DNA of 39,894 nucleotides from Opitutaceae bacterium (GTDB taxonomy: Bacteria; Verrucomicrobiota; Verrucomicrobiia; Opitutales; Opitutaceae). The stretch is taken from the NCBI GenBank assembly GCA_003164715.1, contig PLTZ01000052.1, positions 1 to 39,894 of the forward strand, read 5' to 3'. Every line of letters begins with the position of its first letter. Positions within the stretch are counted from its first letter, which is position 1. Below are positions 1 through 7,135 of this stretch, one piece after another. The position numbers and the translations under genes are program-made. Below the pieces are notes generated by a model. That model ran no database searches. It was not told the origin of the DNA and saw only the letters and a program-made list of their open reading frames with translations.

Positions 1-26
1 CCCCTGCTTAGCAGAAGACCGTGGGC

Positions 27-48
27 GGCCCCCCCGGGGGGCTCTTTT
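27..48 (+). terminator. Possible rho-independent terminator of a gene left of the window
   Basis: A C-run (29-35) is followed at once by a G-run (36-41), then CTCTTTT. G28 to C32 can pair with G38 to C42 around a five-base loop, giving a short, very GC-rich stem followed by a T-rich tail. It would end transcription of a gene that lies outside the window. The homopolymer runs could also be chance in GC-rich DNA, so this is tentative. Confidence 0.4.
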
Positions 49-192
49 GGGGTTGCCCCGGAGCGGGTTCGGGGCGATGCTGCCCCGCTTCGGCACTTGC
101 GTTTGAGCGCGTTCCCATGCGCTCCGCACCGCCGGACAAAACCCGGCCGCTCCCAACCCTTGGTGAGCGCCATTACACAAAACAAAAACAAA

Positions 193-1197
193 ATGACAGA
201 TACAAACCCGTCCGGCGCAACTTCCGGCCAGGCTGCCGACACACCGGCACCCGCGGCCAGCGCCGAGACACCCCCTGCCGGAAGCTTCGGCAGCACGCGC
301 GGATCGGGCCTCCTCCGCGGAAAGCGCCCCACGAGCGCAACGGCCCCCACAGCAAGCCCGGCAAAGAGCGACTACAAGCCCACTGCCGTCGAGATCATCA
401 CGCCTGAGCGCGAGTACAAGAACCCGTTCGCGCCCCAGGAGCCCGAGAGGGCGCCAGCCGCAGAGCCGGTCATCGACAAGCCCGCGGTGGCACCCGCCGC
501 TGAAGCACCGCCGGCGCCCGAGGCGGCGGCCCCGGCCGAGCCCGTGGAGGAGAAGCGCGAAATCCAGATCCTTCCGCCGGCCGAGGCTGTCCGCCCCGCG
601 GTCAGCTGGGAGTCGCCGTCCGCGGCCCGCAACGACCCGGCCGAGCCCGAGCGCCCCCTCTTCCGCGCGGACCGCAGGGAAGACGCAGATCGCGGCCCGC
701 GGCCCGAAGGGGCCGAGCCCCGCTACGAGCGGCGCGAGCCCCGTCACGACCCCTACCGGGGCCAGCCGCGCGATCCGCGCGACGAGCCCGACTACCAGCC
801 GCGCCCCCGCTACGAGCAGCGCCCGCAGCGCGAGCAGGCCGCAGCAGCCGCGCCGGCGCCGAAGGGTTTCTTCGCGTGGCTGAAGGGCCTCTTCGGGGGC
901 GCCAAGCCCGCCGAGGCGCCCGTTTCTCGCGAGACCGGATTCGGCGGCGAGCGCTCCGGCGATGGCCAGCGCCAACGCAGGCGCCACCGCGGAGGCCGCG
1001 GGCACGGCGGTGGGCCCCAGGGCTACCGCGGCGACGGCGCGCCCCAGGGGGGCGAGCGCTTCCCGCAGGGCGGCGAGGGCGAGAACCGCGGCGACGACCG
1101 GCCCGGCGGCAACCGGCGCAGGCGCCATCGCGGCGGACAGGGCCGCGACAGGGGCGGCCCGCGCTCGGAGGGCCACCAGGGTGGCGGGGCCATCTGA
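193..1197 (+). CDS. Arg/Gly/Pro-rich disordered protein, possibly RNA-binding
   Basis: This 334-residue protein has no globular domain that I recognise. Residues 1-150 are rich in Ala, Pro and Glu. Residues 150-220 are dominated by Arg, Glu, Pro and Tyr. Near residues 223-235 there is one aromatic, amphipathic stretch (KGFFAWLKGLFGG). The tail from about 250 to the end is rich in RRR, RGG and GGE motifs, like the RGG tails of RNA-binding proteins and the low-complexity arms of RNase E-type scaffolds. I chose the ATG at 193, after an A-rich leader, over the in-frame ATG at 97, because the extra 32 residues look like untranslated leader. The composition supports nucleic-acid binding only as inference. 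The short hydrophobic patch could be a partner-binding or membrane-touching helix. Tandem hairpins follow the gene. Confidence 0.7.
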   Translation: MTDTNPSGATSGQAADTPAPAASAETPPAGSFGSTRGSGLLRGKRPTSATAPTASPAKSDYKPTAVEIITPEREYKNPFAPQEPERAPAAEPVIDKPAVAPAAEAPPAPEAAAPAEPVEEKREIQILPPAEAVRPAVSWESPSAARNDPAEPERPLFRADRREDADRGPRPEGAEPRYERREPRHDPYRGQPRDPRDEPDYQPRPRYEQRPQREQAAAAAPAPKGFFAWLKGLFGGAKPAEAPVSRETGFGGERSGDGQRQRRRHRGGRGHGGGPQGYRGDGAPQGGERFPQGGEGENRGDDRPGGNRRRRHRGGQGRDRGGPRSEGHQGGGAI

Positions 1198-1232
1198 CCC
1201 GAAGGATCCCTTCCCTGAAGTTATTCCTTGCC

Positions 1233-1256
1233 AATGCGCTCTCCAGGGAGCGCATT
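1233..1256 (+). other. Perfect 9-bp hairpin before the terminator
   Basis: AATGCGCTC (1233-1241) and GAGCGCATT (1248-1256) are exact reverse complements around a 6-base loop. No T-run follows. It stands 4 bases before a second hairpin, so the two form a tandem RNA structure between the Arg/Gly-rich gene and murA. It may stabilise the upstream transcript or form part of a leader structure. Confidence 0.6.
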
Positions 1257-1260
1257 CCAA

Positions 1261-1296
1261 GGCGTCCGGCCCTTGCGGACGCCTTTATCATTTTCC
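1261..1296 (+). terminator. Rho-independent terminator or attenuator just before murA
   Basis: GGCGTCCG (1261-1268) and CGGACGCC (1276-1283) pair perfectly around a 7-base loop, followed by the T-rich tail TTTATCATTTTCC that runs into the murA ATG at 1297. The shape is that of an intrinsic terminator for the upstream gene. Because the tail touches the start codon, murA must either be transcribed through it, so that it acts as an attenuator, or start within it. Confidence 0.75.
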
Positions 1297-2586
1297 ATGG
1301 CCGATCTCGTCGTCATCGGGGGTAAGCCCCTCTCCGGAACGGTAACCCCGTCGGGCAACAAGAACTCCGCGCTGCCGGTCCTGTGCGCGACGCTCTTCAC
1401 GGACGAGCCGGTCTCGCTCACCAACGTCCCTGACATCACCGACCTGGACAAGCTCGTGTCGTTCTTCGAGTCCCAAGGGTCGAGGATCGAATGGGACCGC
1501 AAGGCGGGCGTCATGCGGGTGGACCACAGTTCGTTCCGGAGCACGCTTTCTAACGCCGAGCTGCCGCAGGACATGCGCTCGACCGTGCTCCTCTACCCCG
1601 CGCTCCTCAGGAGGCTCGGGCGGATCACCATCCGCTCCAACGCAAAGGGATGCTCGCTCGGGGTCCGCGAGATCGACCCGCACCTTGACGTCCTGGCCGC
1701 GCTCGGGGCCTCGGTCGAGACGGGCGAGCCGCTCGCGATCAGCGCGCCCGGCGGGTTCCGGGGCGCACGGCACTGGCTAGACTACATGTCCGTCACGGTC
1801 ACGGAGAACTTCGCGATGGCGGCCGCGGTCGCCTCCGGGACCTCCACCCTGATCAATGCGGCCAGCGAGCCCCACGTCCAGGACCTATGCAAGGCGCTCG
1901 TCGCGATGGGGGCGAGGATCAGCGGCATCGGCACCAGCATGCTCACGATCGAGGGCGTCGCGGGCCTTCACGGCGCGTCAATCGCGATCGGCACGGACTA
2001 CCACGAGGTGACCACCTTTCTGGCGCTCGGCGCCATCACGGGAGGCGAGGTCAGCGTCCGTAACTCGGTGCCCCAGCATTTCGACCTGATCGCCCGCTCC
2101 TTCCGCAAGCTCGGGGTCATCGTGGCGCACGAGGGTGACACGGCGGTCGTCCGCCGCGGGCAGCCAAGGGTCATAGAGGTACCCTTCACGGCCAACATGC
2201 TCCAGAAGATCGAGGCGGCCCCGTGGCCCTACTTCTCGGTGGACCTCCTGCCGCTCCTCATCGCCCTGTCGACCCGGTGCGAGGGAACGATCCACTTCTG
2301 GAACAAGGTCTACGAGAATGGCTTCTCGTGGATGCCCGAGCTCGCCAAGTTCGGCGCGCACATCCTCGTCAGCGACCCGCACCGCATCGTCGTCTTCGGC
2401 AACCGCCCGCTGCGCCCCGCGGTCGTCGACTCCCCGTACGTTATCCGCGCCGCCGTCGCGCTCACGATGGTCGCCGCCTCGATCCCGGGCCGGAGCGTCG
2501 TGCGCAACGCCGAGATCATCAAGCGCGCCCACCCGCGCTTCGTCGAGAACCTGCGCTCGCTCGGGGCCGAGCTGGAGTGGAGATAA
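1297..2586 (+). CDS. murA: UDP-N-acetylglucosamine 1-carboxyvinyltransferase (MurA family)
   Basis: MurA catalyses the first committed step of peptidoglycan precursor synthesis in the cytoplasm, moving enolpyruvyl from phosphoenolpyruvate to UDP-GlcNAc. The protein has 429 residues, close to the usual 420. Visible landmarks are the substrate-binding K22-N23 in SGNKNSALP, the catalytic cysteine C119 in [11 protein letters not shown], and the conserved acid D316 in YFSVDLLP. Several motifs are off-consensus: the usual PGGCxIGxRPxD loop lacks its leading Gly and the RP, and the usual PDRIEtGTF segment reads [10 protein letters not shown]. It could therefore be a divergent lineage-specific MurA or a paralogue. 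I chose the ATG at 1297 over an in-frame ATG at 1228, because the latter would put two hairpins inside the coding region. There is no Shine-Dalgarno sequence. ruvB starts 4 bases downstream. Confidence 0.85.
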   Translation: MADLVVIGGKPLSGTVTPSGNKNSALPVLCATLFTDEPVSLTNVPDITDLDKLVSFFESQGSRIEWDRKAGVMRVDHSSFRSTLSNAELPQDMRSTVLLYPALLRRLGRITIRSNAKGCSLGVREIDPHLDVLAALGASVETGEPLAISAPGGFRGARHWLDYMSVTVTENFAMAAAVASGTSTLINAASEPHVQDLCKALVAMGARISGIGTSMLTIEGVAGLHGASIAIGTDYHEVTTFLALGAITGGEVSVRNSVPQHFDLIARSFRKLGVIVAHEGDTAVVRRGQPRVIEVPFTANMLQKIEAAPWPYFSVDLLPLLIALSTRCEGTIHFWNKVYENGFSWMPELAKFGAHILVSDPHRIVVFGNRPLRPAVVDSPYVIRAAVALTMVAASIPGRSVVRNAEIIKRAHPRFVENLRSLGAELEWR

Positions 2587-2590
2587 CGCA

Positions 2591-3634
2591 ATGGCCCCTT
2601 CCAAGGACCCCGGCAAGGGCGTCGGGTATGTGACCTCGACCCTCGCGGCTCCCCTGACGCCGGCCGAGGCCGCGCTCAGGCCCCTCCTTTTCTCGGACTT
2701 TGCGGGGCAGGCCAAGACGATCGAGCGCCTGCAGGTGATGGTCGGCGCCGCGAAGAAGCGGGGTGACCCGCTCAACCACATCCTCCTGTCCGGGCCTCCG
2801 GGCCTCGGAAAGACGACCCTCGCCTTCATCCTCGGCAACGAGCTCGGCCGCAACGTCCGGGTGACCTCGGGGCCCGTCGTCGAGAAGGCGGGCGATCTGG
2901 CGGGGCTCCTGACGAACCTCGAGGAGGGTGACCTGCTGTTCATCGACGAGATCCACAGGATCCCGAAGACCGTGGAGGAGTACCTGTACTCGGCCATGGA
3001 GGATTTCCGGATCGACATCATGATCGACCAGGGGCCGAACGCCCGAAGCGTGCGGCTCACGCTCCCGCGGTTCACGCTCATCGGGGCCACGACGCGGGCG
3101 GGGCTCCTGACCTCGCCCCTCAGGTCCCGGTTCACGCTCCAGACGAGGCTGGACTACTACGACCGTGAGACCCTGCACTCGATCGTGCGCCGGACGTGCG
3201 GCCTGCTCAAGGTGGCGATAGACGACGAGGGCGCCGGCGAGATCGCGAGGAGGGCCAGGGGGACGCCCCGGGTCGCGAACAACCTCATCAACTTCATCCG
3301 CGACTTCGCGCAGGAGCGCGCGAAGGGGGCCATCACCCGCGAGGTCGCGGCCGCGGGCCTGGAGCTCCTGGAGATCGACGCCTCGGGGCTGGACGAGATG
3401 GACAAGCGGATGCTCCGCGCGATGGCCGAGAACTACCGCGGAGGTCCCGTCGGGATGAGCACGATCGCCGTGGCCGTGGGCGAGGAGTCGGAGACCCTCG
3501 AGGAGGTGCACGAACCGTTCCTCATCCAGGAGGGCTATCTCCAGAGGACGCCGCAGGGCCGCGTCCTCACCGAGAAGGGCTACGCCGCGGTCGGGCTCAA
3601 GCCGGCGGGCGGCGGCCAGGGGTCGTTCCTCTAG
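2591..3634 (+). CDS. ruvB: Holliday junction branch migration ATPase RuvB
   Basis: RuvB is the hexameric AAA+ motor that, with RuvA, drives branch migration of Holliday junctions in recombinational repair. The 347-residue length is normal for the family. Walker A (GPPGLGKTT, residues 68-76), Walker B (FIDEIHR, near 116), the sensor segment LIGATTRAG and the arginine-finger region SPLRSRF are all present. The C-terminal winged helix ends with the family-typical [10 protein letters not shown]. It starts 4 bases after murA and is probably co-transcribed with it. RuvA and RuvC genes are not next to it. Confidence 0.98.
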   Translation: MAPSKDPGKGVGYVTSTLAAPLTPAEAALRPLLFSDFAGQAKTIERLQVMVGAAKKRGDPLNHILLSGPPGLGKTTLAFILGNELGRNVRVTSGPVVEKAGDLAGLLTNLEEGDLLFIDEIHRIPKTVEEYLYSAMEDFRIDIMIDQGPNARSVRLTLPRFTLIGATTRAGLLTSPLRSRFTLQTRLDYYDRETLHSIVRRTCGLLKVAIDDEGAGEIARRARGTPRVANNLINFIRDFAQERAKGAITREVAAAGLELLEIDASGLDEMDKRMLRAMAENYRGGPVGMSTIAVAVGEESETLEEVHEPFLIQEGYLQRTPQGRVLTEKGYAAVGLKPAGGGQGSFL

Positions 3635-3646
3635 GCCTGGAGCCCC

Positions 3647-4477
3647 GTGACGCCGCTCGACTTCACCCTCGCCGCGCTCGGGATCTCGTTTTTCGCCGGC
3701 CTCCTCGGTTCCCTGGTCGGCGTGGGCGGTGGGATCATCGTCGTCCCCGCCCTCACGCTCTTGATGGGCGTCGGCATCCAGAAGGCCATCGCGGCCTCGA
3801 TCGTGTCCGTCATCGCGACCTCGAGCGGAGCGGCGGCCACGTACGTGAGCCAGCGGATCACGAACATGCGCCTCGGAATGGTCCTCGAGCTGGCTACGGT
3901 CACCGGGGCGCTCACGGGCGCTTACGTCGCCGCGTTCGTCCCGGGAAAGGGTCTCTTCCTGATCTTCGCCCTCGTGCTCACCTACACCGCTTGGTCGATG
4001 CTGCGGCCGGGCGGCCGCTCGATCGACCCGGCGCCCGACCCCCTGGCCGACCGGCTCCGCCTACACGGATCCTTCTTTGACCGGTCGCTCGGCATGGACG
4101 TCTCGTACCGGGTCTTCAGGACGCGGCTCGGGCTCGCGGTCAGCTACATCGCAGGCGTCGCGAGCGGCCTCCTCGGTATAGGGGGCGGGGTCTTCAAGGT
4201 GCCCGTCATGAACCTCGCCATGGGCATCCCCATCAAGGCCTGCACAGCGACCAGCAACTTCATGATCGGCGTCACCGCCGCGGCCAGCGCCGCCGTCTAC
4301 TTCATGCGCGGCGAGGTGCTCCCCTTCGTGGCGGCACCGGTCGCCGTCGGCGTGCTCCTCGGGGCAAGGACCGGCGCCCGGCTGCTCGGCGGCATGAAGA
4401 ACAGCACGATCCGGATGATTTTTATCGCCGTGCTCGCGGTGTCCGCCCTGAAGATGTTCGCGGAGGGGTTCAAATGA
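3647..4477 (+). CDS. TauE/SafE-family sulfite/organosulfonate exporter-like membrane protein
   Basis: This 276-residue polytopic inner-membrane protein has a two-fold repeat. The glycine motif GSLVGVGGGIIVVP (about residues 22-35) recurs as GLLGIGGGVFKVP (about 176-188), the hallmark of the TauE/SafE (DUF81) family, which exports sulfite, sulfoacetate or related anions. The substrate cannot be read from the sequence. The start is GTG at 3647, with GGAG at 3639-3642. The gene follows ruvB by 12 bases and overlaps the next gene by 4 bases (ATGA). TauE/SafE with a following DUF1634 protein is a recurrent bacterial pair, so the two probably work together. Confidence 0.9.
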   Translation: MTPLDFTLAALGISFFAGLLGSLVGVGGGIIVVPALTLLMGVGIQKAIAASIVSVIATSSGAAATYVSQRITNMRLGMVLELATVTGALTGAYVAAFVPGKGLFLIFALVLTYTAWSMLRPGGRSIDPAPDPLADRLRLHGSFFDRSLGMDVSYRVFRTRLGLAVSYIAGVASGLLGIGGGVFKVPVMNLAMGIPIKACTATSNFMIGVTAAASAAVYFMRGEVLPFVAAPVAVGVLLGARTGARLLGGMKNSTIRMIFIAVLAVSALKMFAEGFK

Positions 4478-4875
4478 AGCCGACCGCCCAGGAACCCGCC
4501 GCGGGCATTGAGCAGGCGATCAGCCGGATCCTGCGGATCGGCGTGACCGCGAGCCTGGTGTTAATAACGGCCGGCACGCTCCTCTCCTTCCTGCGGGGCG
4601 GGGGCTACGGGCACCAGCCGTCCGAGGTGGCGAGGCTCATAGGACCCGCAGGGGCCTTCCCGAGGACCGCAGATTGGATCCTCGGGGGCCTGCTACGCCT
4701 CGACGGCGGGGCCGTCATCGTCGCCGGACTGCTCCTCCTCATCGCGACGCCCGTCCTGCGGGTCGCGGTTTCCATCGTGTCCTTCTCCAAGGAGCGGGAC
4801 CGGGCCTTCGTGGTGATCACCTCGGCCGTGCTCGGACTCCTGCTCCTCTCCCTCGTGCTCGGGAGGGCCGGCTGA
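4474..4875 (+). CDS. DUF1634 membrane protein, partner of the TauE/SafE exporter
   Basis: This 133-residue protein has three hydrophobic segments, near residues 20-40, 70-95 and 107-130, and charged linkers between them, including FSKERDRAF before the last segment. The layout fits DUF1634, which is usually encoded directly after a TauE/SafE-type permease. The 4-base ATGA overlap with that gene here implies translational coupling. The molecular role is not known; a subunit or stability factor for the permease is a reasonable inference. Confidence 0.8.
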   Translation: MKPTAQEPAAGIEQAISRILRIGVTASLVLITAGTLLSFLRGGGYGHQPSEVARLIGPAGAFPRTADWILGGLLRLDGGAVIVAGLLLLIATPVLRVAVSIVSFSKERDRAFVVITSAVLGLLLLSLVLGRAG

Positions 4876-4890
4876 CGCCGGCGGGCGCGA

Positions 4891-5169
4891 TCAGCGGTGG
4901 GCCGTGCCCCGCGCGGCCCGAAGGGCGAGCGCGCCCTCCTCACCGTCCGGCGCCACCGACAGGATGCGCGCCAGGGCGGGCATGACGCGGGCGCGGACCA
5001 GGTATCCCGCGCCGAGCGTCACCTGCACCGCGCCCATGAGGTCCAGCCAAAGCGCCCGGCTGCTCGCCTGGTCGGCATGGGCCGGCGAAAACCACGCCGG
5101 GAACACATGCGGAAGGAGCTCCATGACCGCACCGATGGCGCAGAAGGCGACGGCATTCAGGTTGTTCAT
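4891..5169 (-). CDS. Small membrane protein, conserved-hypothetical type
   Basis: A 92-residue protein read from the ATG at 5169; a GTG two codons earlier, at 5175, is an alternative start. It has two hydrophobic segments, roughly residues 5-27 and 43-62, separated by a short polar loop. The tail (about 65-92) is polar and Arg/Ala-rich. I do not recognise a family. The gene converges with the DUF1634 gene at a 15-base gap and has a candidate promoter about 70 bases upstream of its start. It is short, but the amphipathic layout and the isolated AT-rich promoter region support a real gene. Confidence 0.6.
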   Translation of the reverse strand: MNNLNAVAFCAIGAVMELLPHVFPAWFSPAHADQASSRALWLDLMGAVQVTLGAGYLVRARVMPALARILSVAPDGEEGALALRAARGTAHR

Positions 5170-5241
5170 AAGCACTTCAATCCCAGCCAGCGTCGTGCCA
5201 GTGTGGCTGCAGCCGACATGGTTTCTGTAACCCTTTTCTTT

Positions 5242-5270
5242 TTAATAGGATGCGAGAATGTTCCCATTAA
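5242..5270 (-). promoter_or_regulatory. Candidate sigma-70-type promoter for the small membrane protein
   Basis: On the - strand TTAATG (5270-5265) and TATTAA (5247-5242) are spaced by exactly 17 bases inside an AT-rich island within very GC-rich DNA. The boxes match 3 of 6 and 4 of 6 consensus positions. Transcription from here would give a leader of roughly 65 bases to the ATG at 5169. The rest of the 5170-5357 gap shows no gene. Confidence 0.35.
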
Positions 5271-5357
5271 GGCACCATCAACGAACCTGCAAAGTGCACA
5301 CTGCGGCCCCCGGCGATCGTGCAGGGTGCTCGGCGAGCGCGCCCGTCAGGGCCGCCG

Positions 5358-6080
5358 CTAAAGGTCCCCGAGCTGGGGTCGCAGGACGATTTCCTCCACC
5401 ACCGTCCTGCGGCTCATCCGGTAGAGCGCGACAAACGCGCGGGCCACGTCCTCGGCGGGCATCATCCGCCGCTGCGGCACTCCGCTTCCCTTCCACGAGG
5501 GGGACACGGTCGCGCCCGGGTGGACGCAGCACACCCGCACGCCCTTGTCCCTAAACTCGGCCCTCAGGGCCTTTGAAAGCCCGGCCACGCCGAACTTCGC
5601 CGCCACGTAGGCAGGGGCGCCCGGCATCGCCGTGATCCCGGCGATCGAGCCCATGTTGAAGATGTCCCCCTGGCGCCGCCTCACCATGGCCGGGGCGAAC
5701 GCCCGGGTCACGAGGAACAGGCTGCGGAGGTTCGCGCAGATCATCCGGTCGAACTCCGCGGCGCTTGTCGAGAGAAAGGGCCCCCCGGCGTACTTTCCGG
5801 CGTTGTTGACGAGGACGTCAACCGCGCCGAACCTGCGGCGCACGGCGGCCTCAAGCTGCGCGACGGCGGCTTCGTCCGAGACGTCGCAAGGGAACACCCC
5901 CGGGGCCGCGCCGAGCGCCGCGCACTCGCGGGCGATGCCCGCCAGCTTGTCGGGGCTGCGCGCCACGAGGGCGAGCCTCACGCCCTTGAATTCGCCGGAG
6001 AAGGCCCGCGCTATCGCGGCGCCGATGCCCTGCGACGCCCCCGTGATGACGACCACCGGAGCTTTGGTTCGGGATGTCAT
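5358..6080 (-). CDS. Short-chain dehydrogenase/reductase (SDR family)
   Basis: A 240-residue classical SDR, an NAD(P)-dependent oxidoreductase of unknown substrate. Visible features are the cofactor glycine motif TGASQGIG (residues 13-20), the structural NNAG near residue 91, the catalytic Ser in NMGSIAG (about 145), and the catalytic Y158 and K162 in AYVAAKFG. The ending VEEIVLRPQLGDL resembles YwfD/YdfG-like or 3-ketoacyl-reductase-like members. The start is the ATG at 6080. The open frame continues far upstream on this strand, but only as an antisense shadow of the next gene. The gene is divergent from the metallo-beta-lactamase-fold gene. Confidence 0.9.
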   Translation of the reverse strand: MTSRTKAPVVVITGASQGIGAAIARAFSGEFKGVRLALVARSPDKLAGIARECAALGAAPGVFPCDVSDEAAVAQLEAAVRRRFGAVDVLVNNAGKYAGGPFLSTSAAEFDRMICANLRSLFLVTRAFAPAMVRRRQGDIFNMGSIAGITAMPGAPAYVAAKFGVAGLSKALRAEFRDKGVRVCCVHPGATVSPSWKGSGVPQRRMMPAEDVARAFVALYRMSRRTVVEEIVLRPQLGDL

Positions 6081-6215
6081 GGGCCTTTGATGCCAGGCCC
6101 TTGGACTTCGGCGCGCGTCGGCATGGAGGGCCAGAGGTAGCACAAAACGCCCGCGGGTCAATCCGCCGCGGGGAATACCGTTGCGCTGGCCGAGCACGAG
6201 GCTTGAAGCTGCCGG

Positions 6216-7016
6216 ATGGTGATGAGGTTCTGCATTCTGGGCAGCGGCAGCTCGGGCAACAGCGCCCTGATCGAGACGGGGACGACCAGCGTTCTCCTGG
6301 ACGCCGGGTTTTCGGCCCGCAGGCTCGCCGCCCTCATCGCGGCTGCCGGCGGCTCCATGGAACGGGTCGACGCCGTCTTCGTGACCCACGAGCACAGCGA
6401 CCACTCGTCCGGGATCGAGAGCCTGAAGAAGTTCCCGCACCTGAAGTTCTACGCAAACTCGGCGACGGCGCGCGCCGTCCAGAAGACGCTCACGTGGAGC
6501 CCCGAATGGAAGATCTTCGCCACCGGCTCGTCGTTCGCGCACCGGGACCTCGAGGTCGAGAGCTTCGCCATCCCGCACGATGCGCAGGACCCGGTGGGGT
6601 TCCGGTTCTCGAGCGGCCTCGAGGGCGACCTTTTCTCGCCGCGCAGGACGCTCACCTGGGTGACCGACCTCGGGCACGCGCCGCAGAGCATCCGCGACCA
6701 AATCCGCGAGTCCGATGTCGTCGTCGTGGAGGCGAACCACTGCCCCAGGATGCTCGAGGCGGACCCGAAGCGGTCCTGGACCCTGAAGCGCAGGATCTCC
6801 GGCCGCCACGGCCACCTGTCCAACGAGCGCATGAGCGAGCTGCTCCTGAGCGTGGCGAGCCCGCGCTGGCGTAGGATCTACCTCGCCCATCTTTCGCGAG
6901 ACTGCAACTCGCGGGACGCCGTGGAGCTGGCACTCGTCGCCCTGCGCTCGATGCTCACGTGCGAGTTCTCCATTGTCCCGCACGGAGGCGGGACGCCCTT
7001 CTACGAGATCGGCTGA
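6216..7016 (+). CDS. Metallo-beta-lactamase-fold hydrolase, YycJ/WalJ-like
   Basis: A 266-residue protein beginning FCILGSGSSGNSALI, the typical opening of YycJ-type MBL proteins. The metal site THEHSDH gives H58, H60, D62 and H63. Further ligand motifs are TDLGH, EANHCPRML, GRHGHLS and LAHLSRDCN. Relatives are cytoplasmic phosphodiesterases or nucleases; in Firmicutes they are linked to the cell-wall regulator WalRK, while elsewhere the role is unclear. Two ATGs, at 6216 and 6222, are possible starts. The 135-base divergent gap upstream shows no convincing promoter. A terminator follows at 7048. Confidence 0.92.
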   Translation: MVMRFCILGSGSSGNSALIETGTTSVLLDAGFSARRLAALIAAAGGSMERVDAVFVTHEHSDHSSGIESLKKFPHLKFYANSATARAVQKTLTWSPEWKIFATGSSFAHRDLEVESFAIPHDAQDPVGFRFSSGLEGDLFSPRRTLTWVTDLGHAPQSIRDQIRESDVVVVEANHCPRMLEADPKRSWTLKRRISGRHGHLSNERMSELLLSVASPRWRRIYLAHLSRDCNSRDAVELALVALRSMLTCEFSIVPHGGGTPFYEIG

Positions 7017-7047
7017 CCGCGTGCCGGCCGGGCGGCCGGCCCTTCCC

Positions 7048-7069
7048 GGGGGGACTACGACCCCCTTTT
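7048..7069 (+). terminator. Rho-independent terminator after the MBL-fold gene
   Basis: GGGGG (7049-7053), a 7-base loop and CCCCC (7061-7065) are followed by TTTT (7066-7069). A second GC hairpin without a T-run stands just before it: GCCGGCC (7023-7029) pairs with GGCCGGC (7034-7040). Confidence 0.65.
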
Positions 7070-7135
7070 GCGAATTATTCGGTAAAATCGCACTCCGGCC
7101 CGTCACCAAATGCCTTAACAGGCGTCAATGTGCCA

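Noticed and set aside
1978-3135. A 385-residue - strand frame across murA and ruvB
   Set aside because: Antisense shadow of two clear genes in GC-rich DNA.
5358-7109. A 583-residue - strand frame including the SDR gene and a long upstream part
   Set aside because: Only the part from 6080 downward shows SDR motifs; the rest is a low-complexity Arg/Gly/Pro shadow antisense to the MBL-fold gene.
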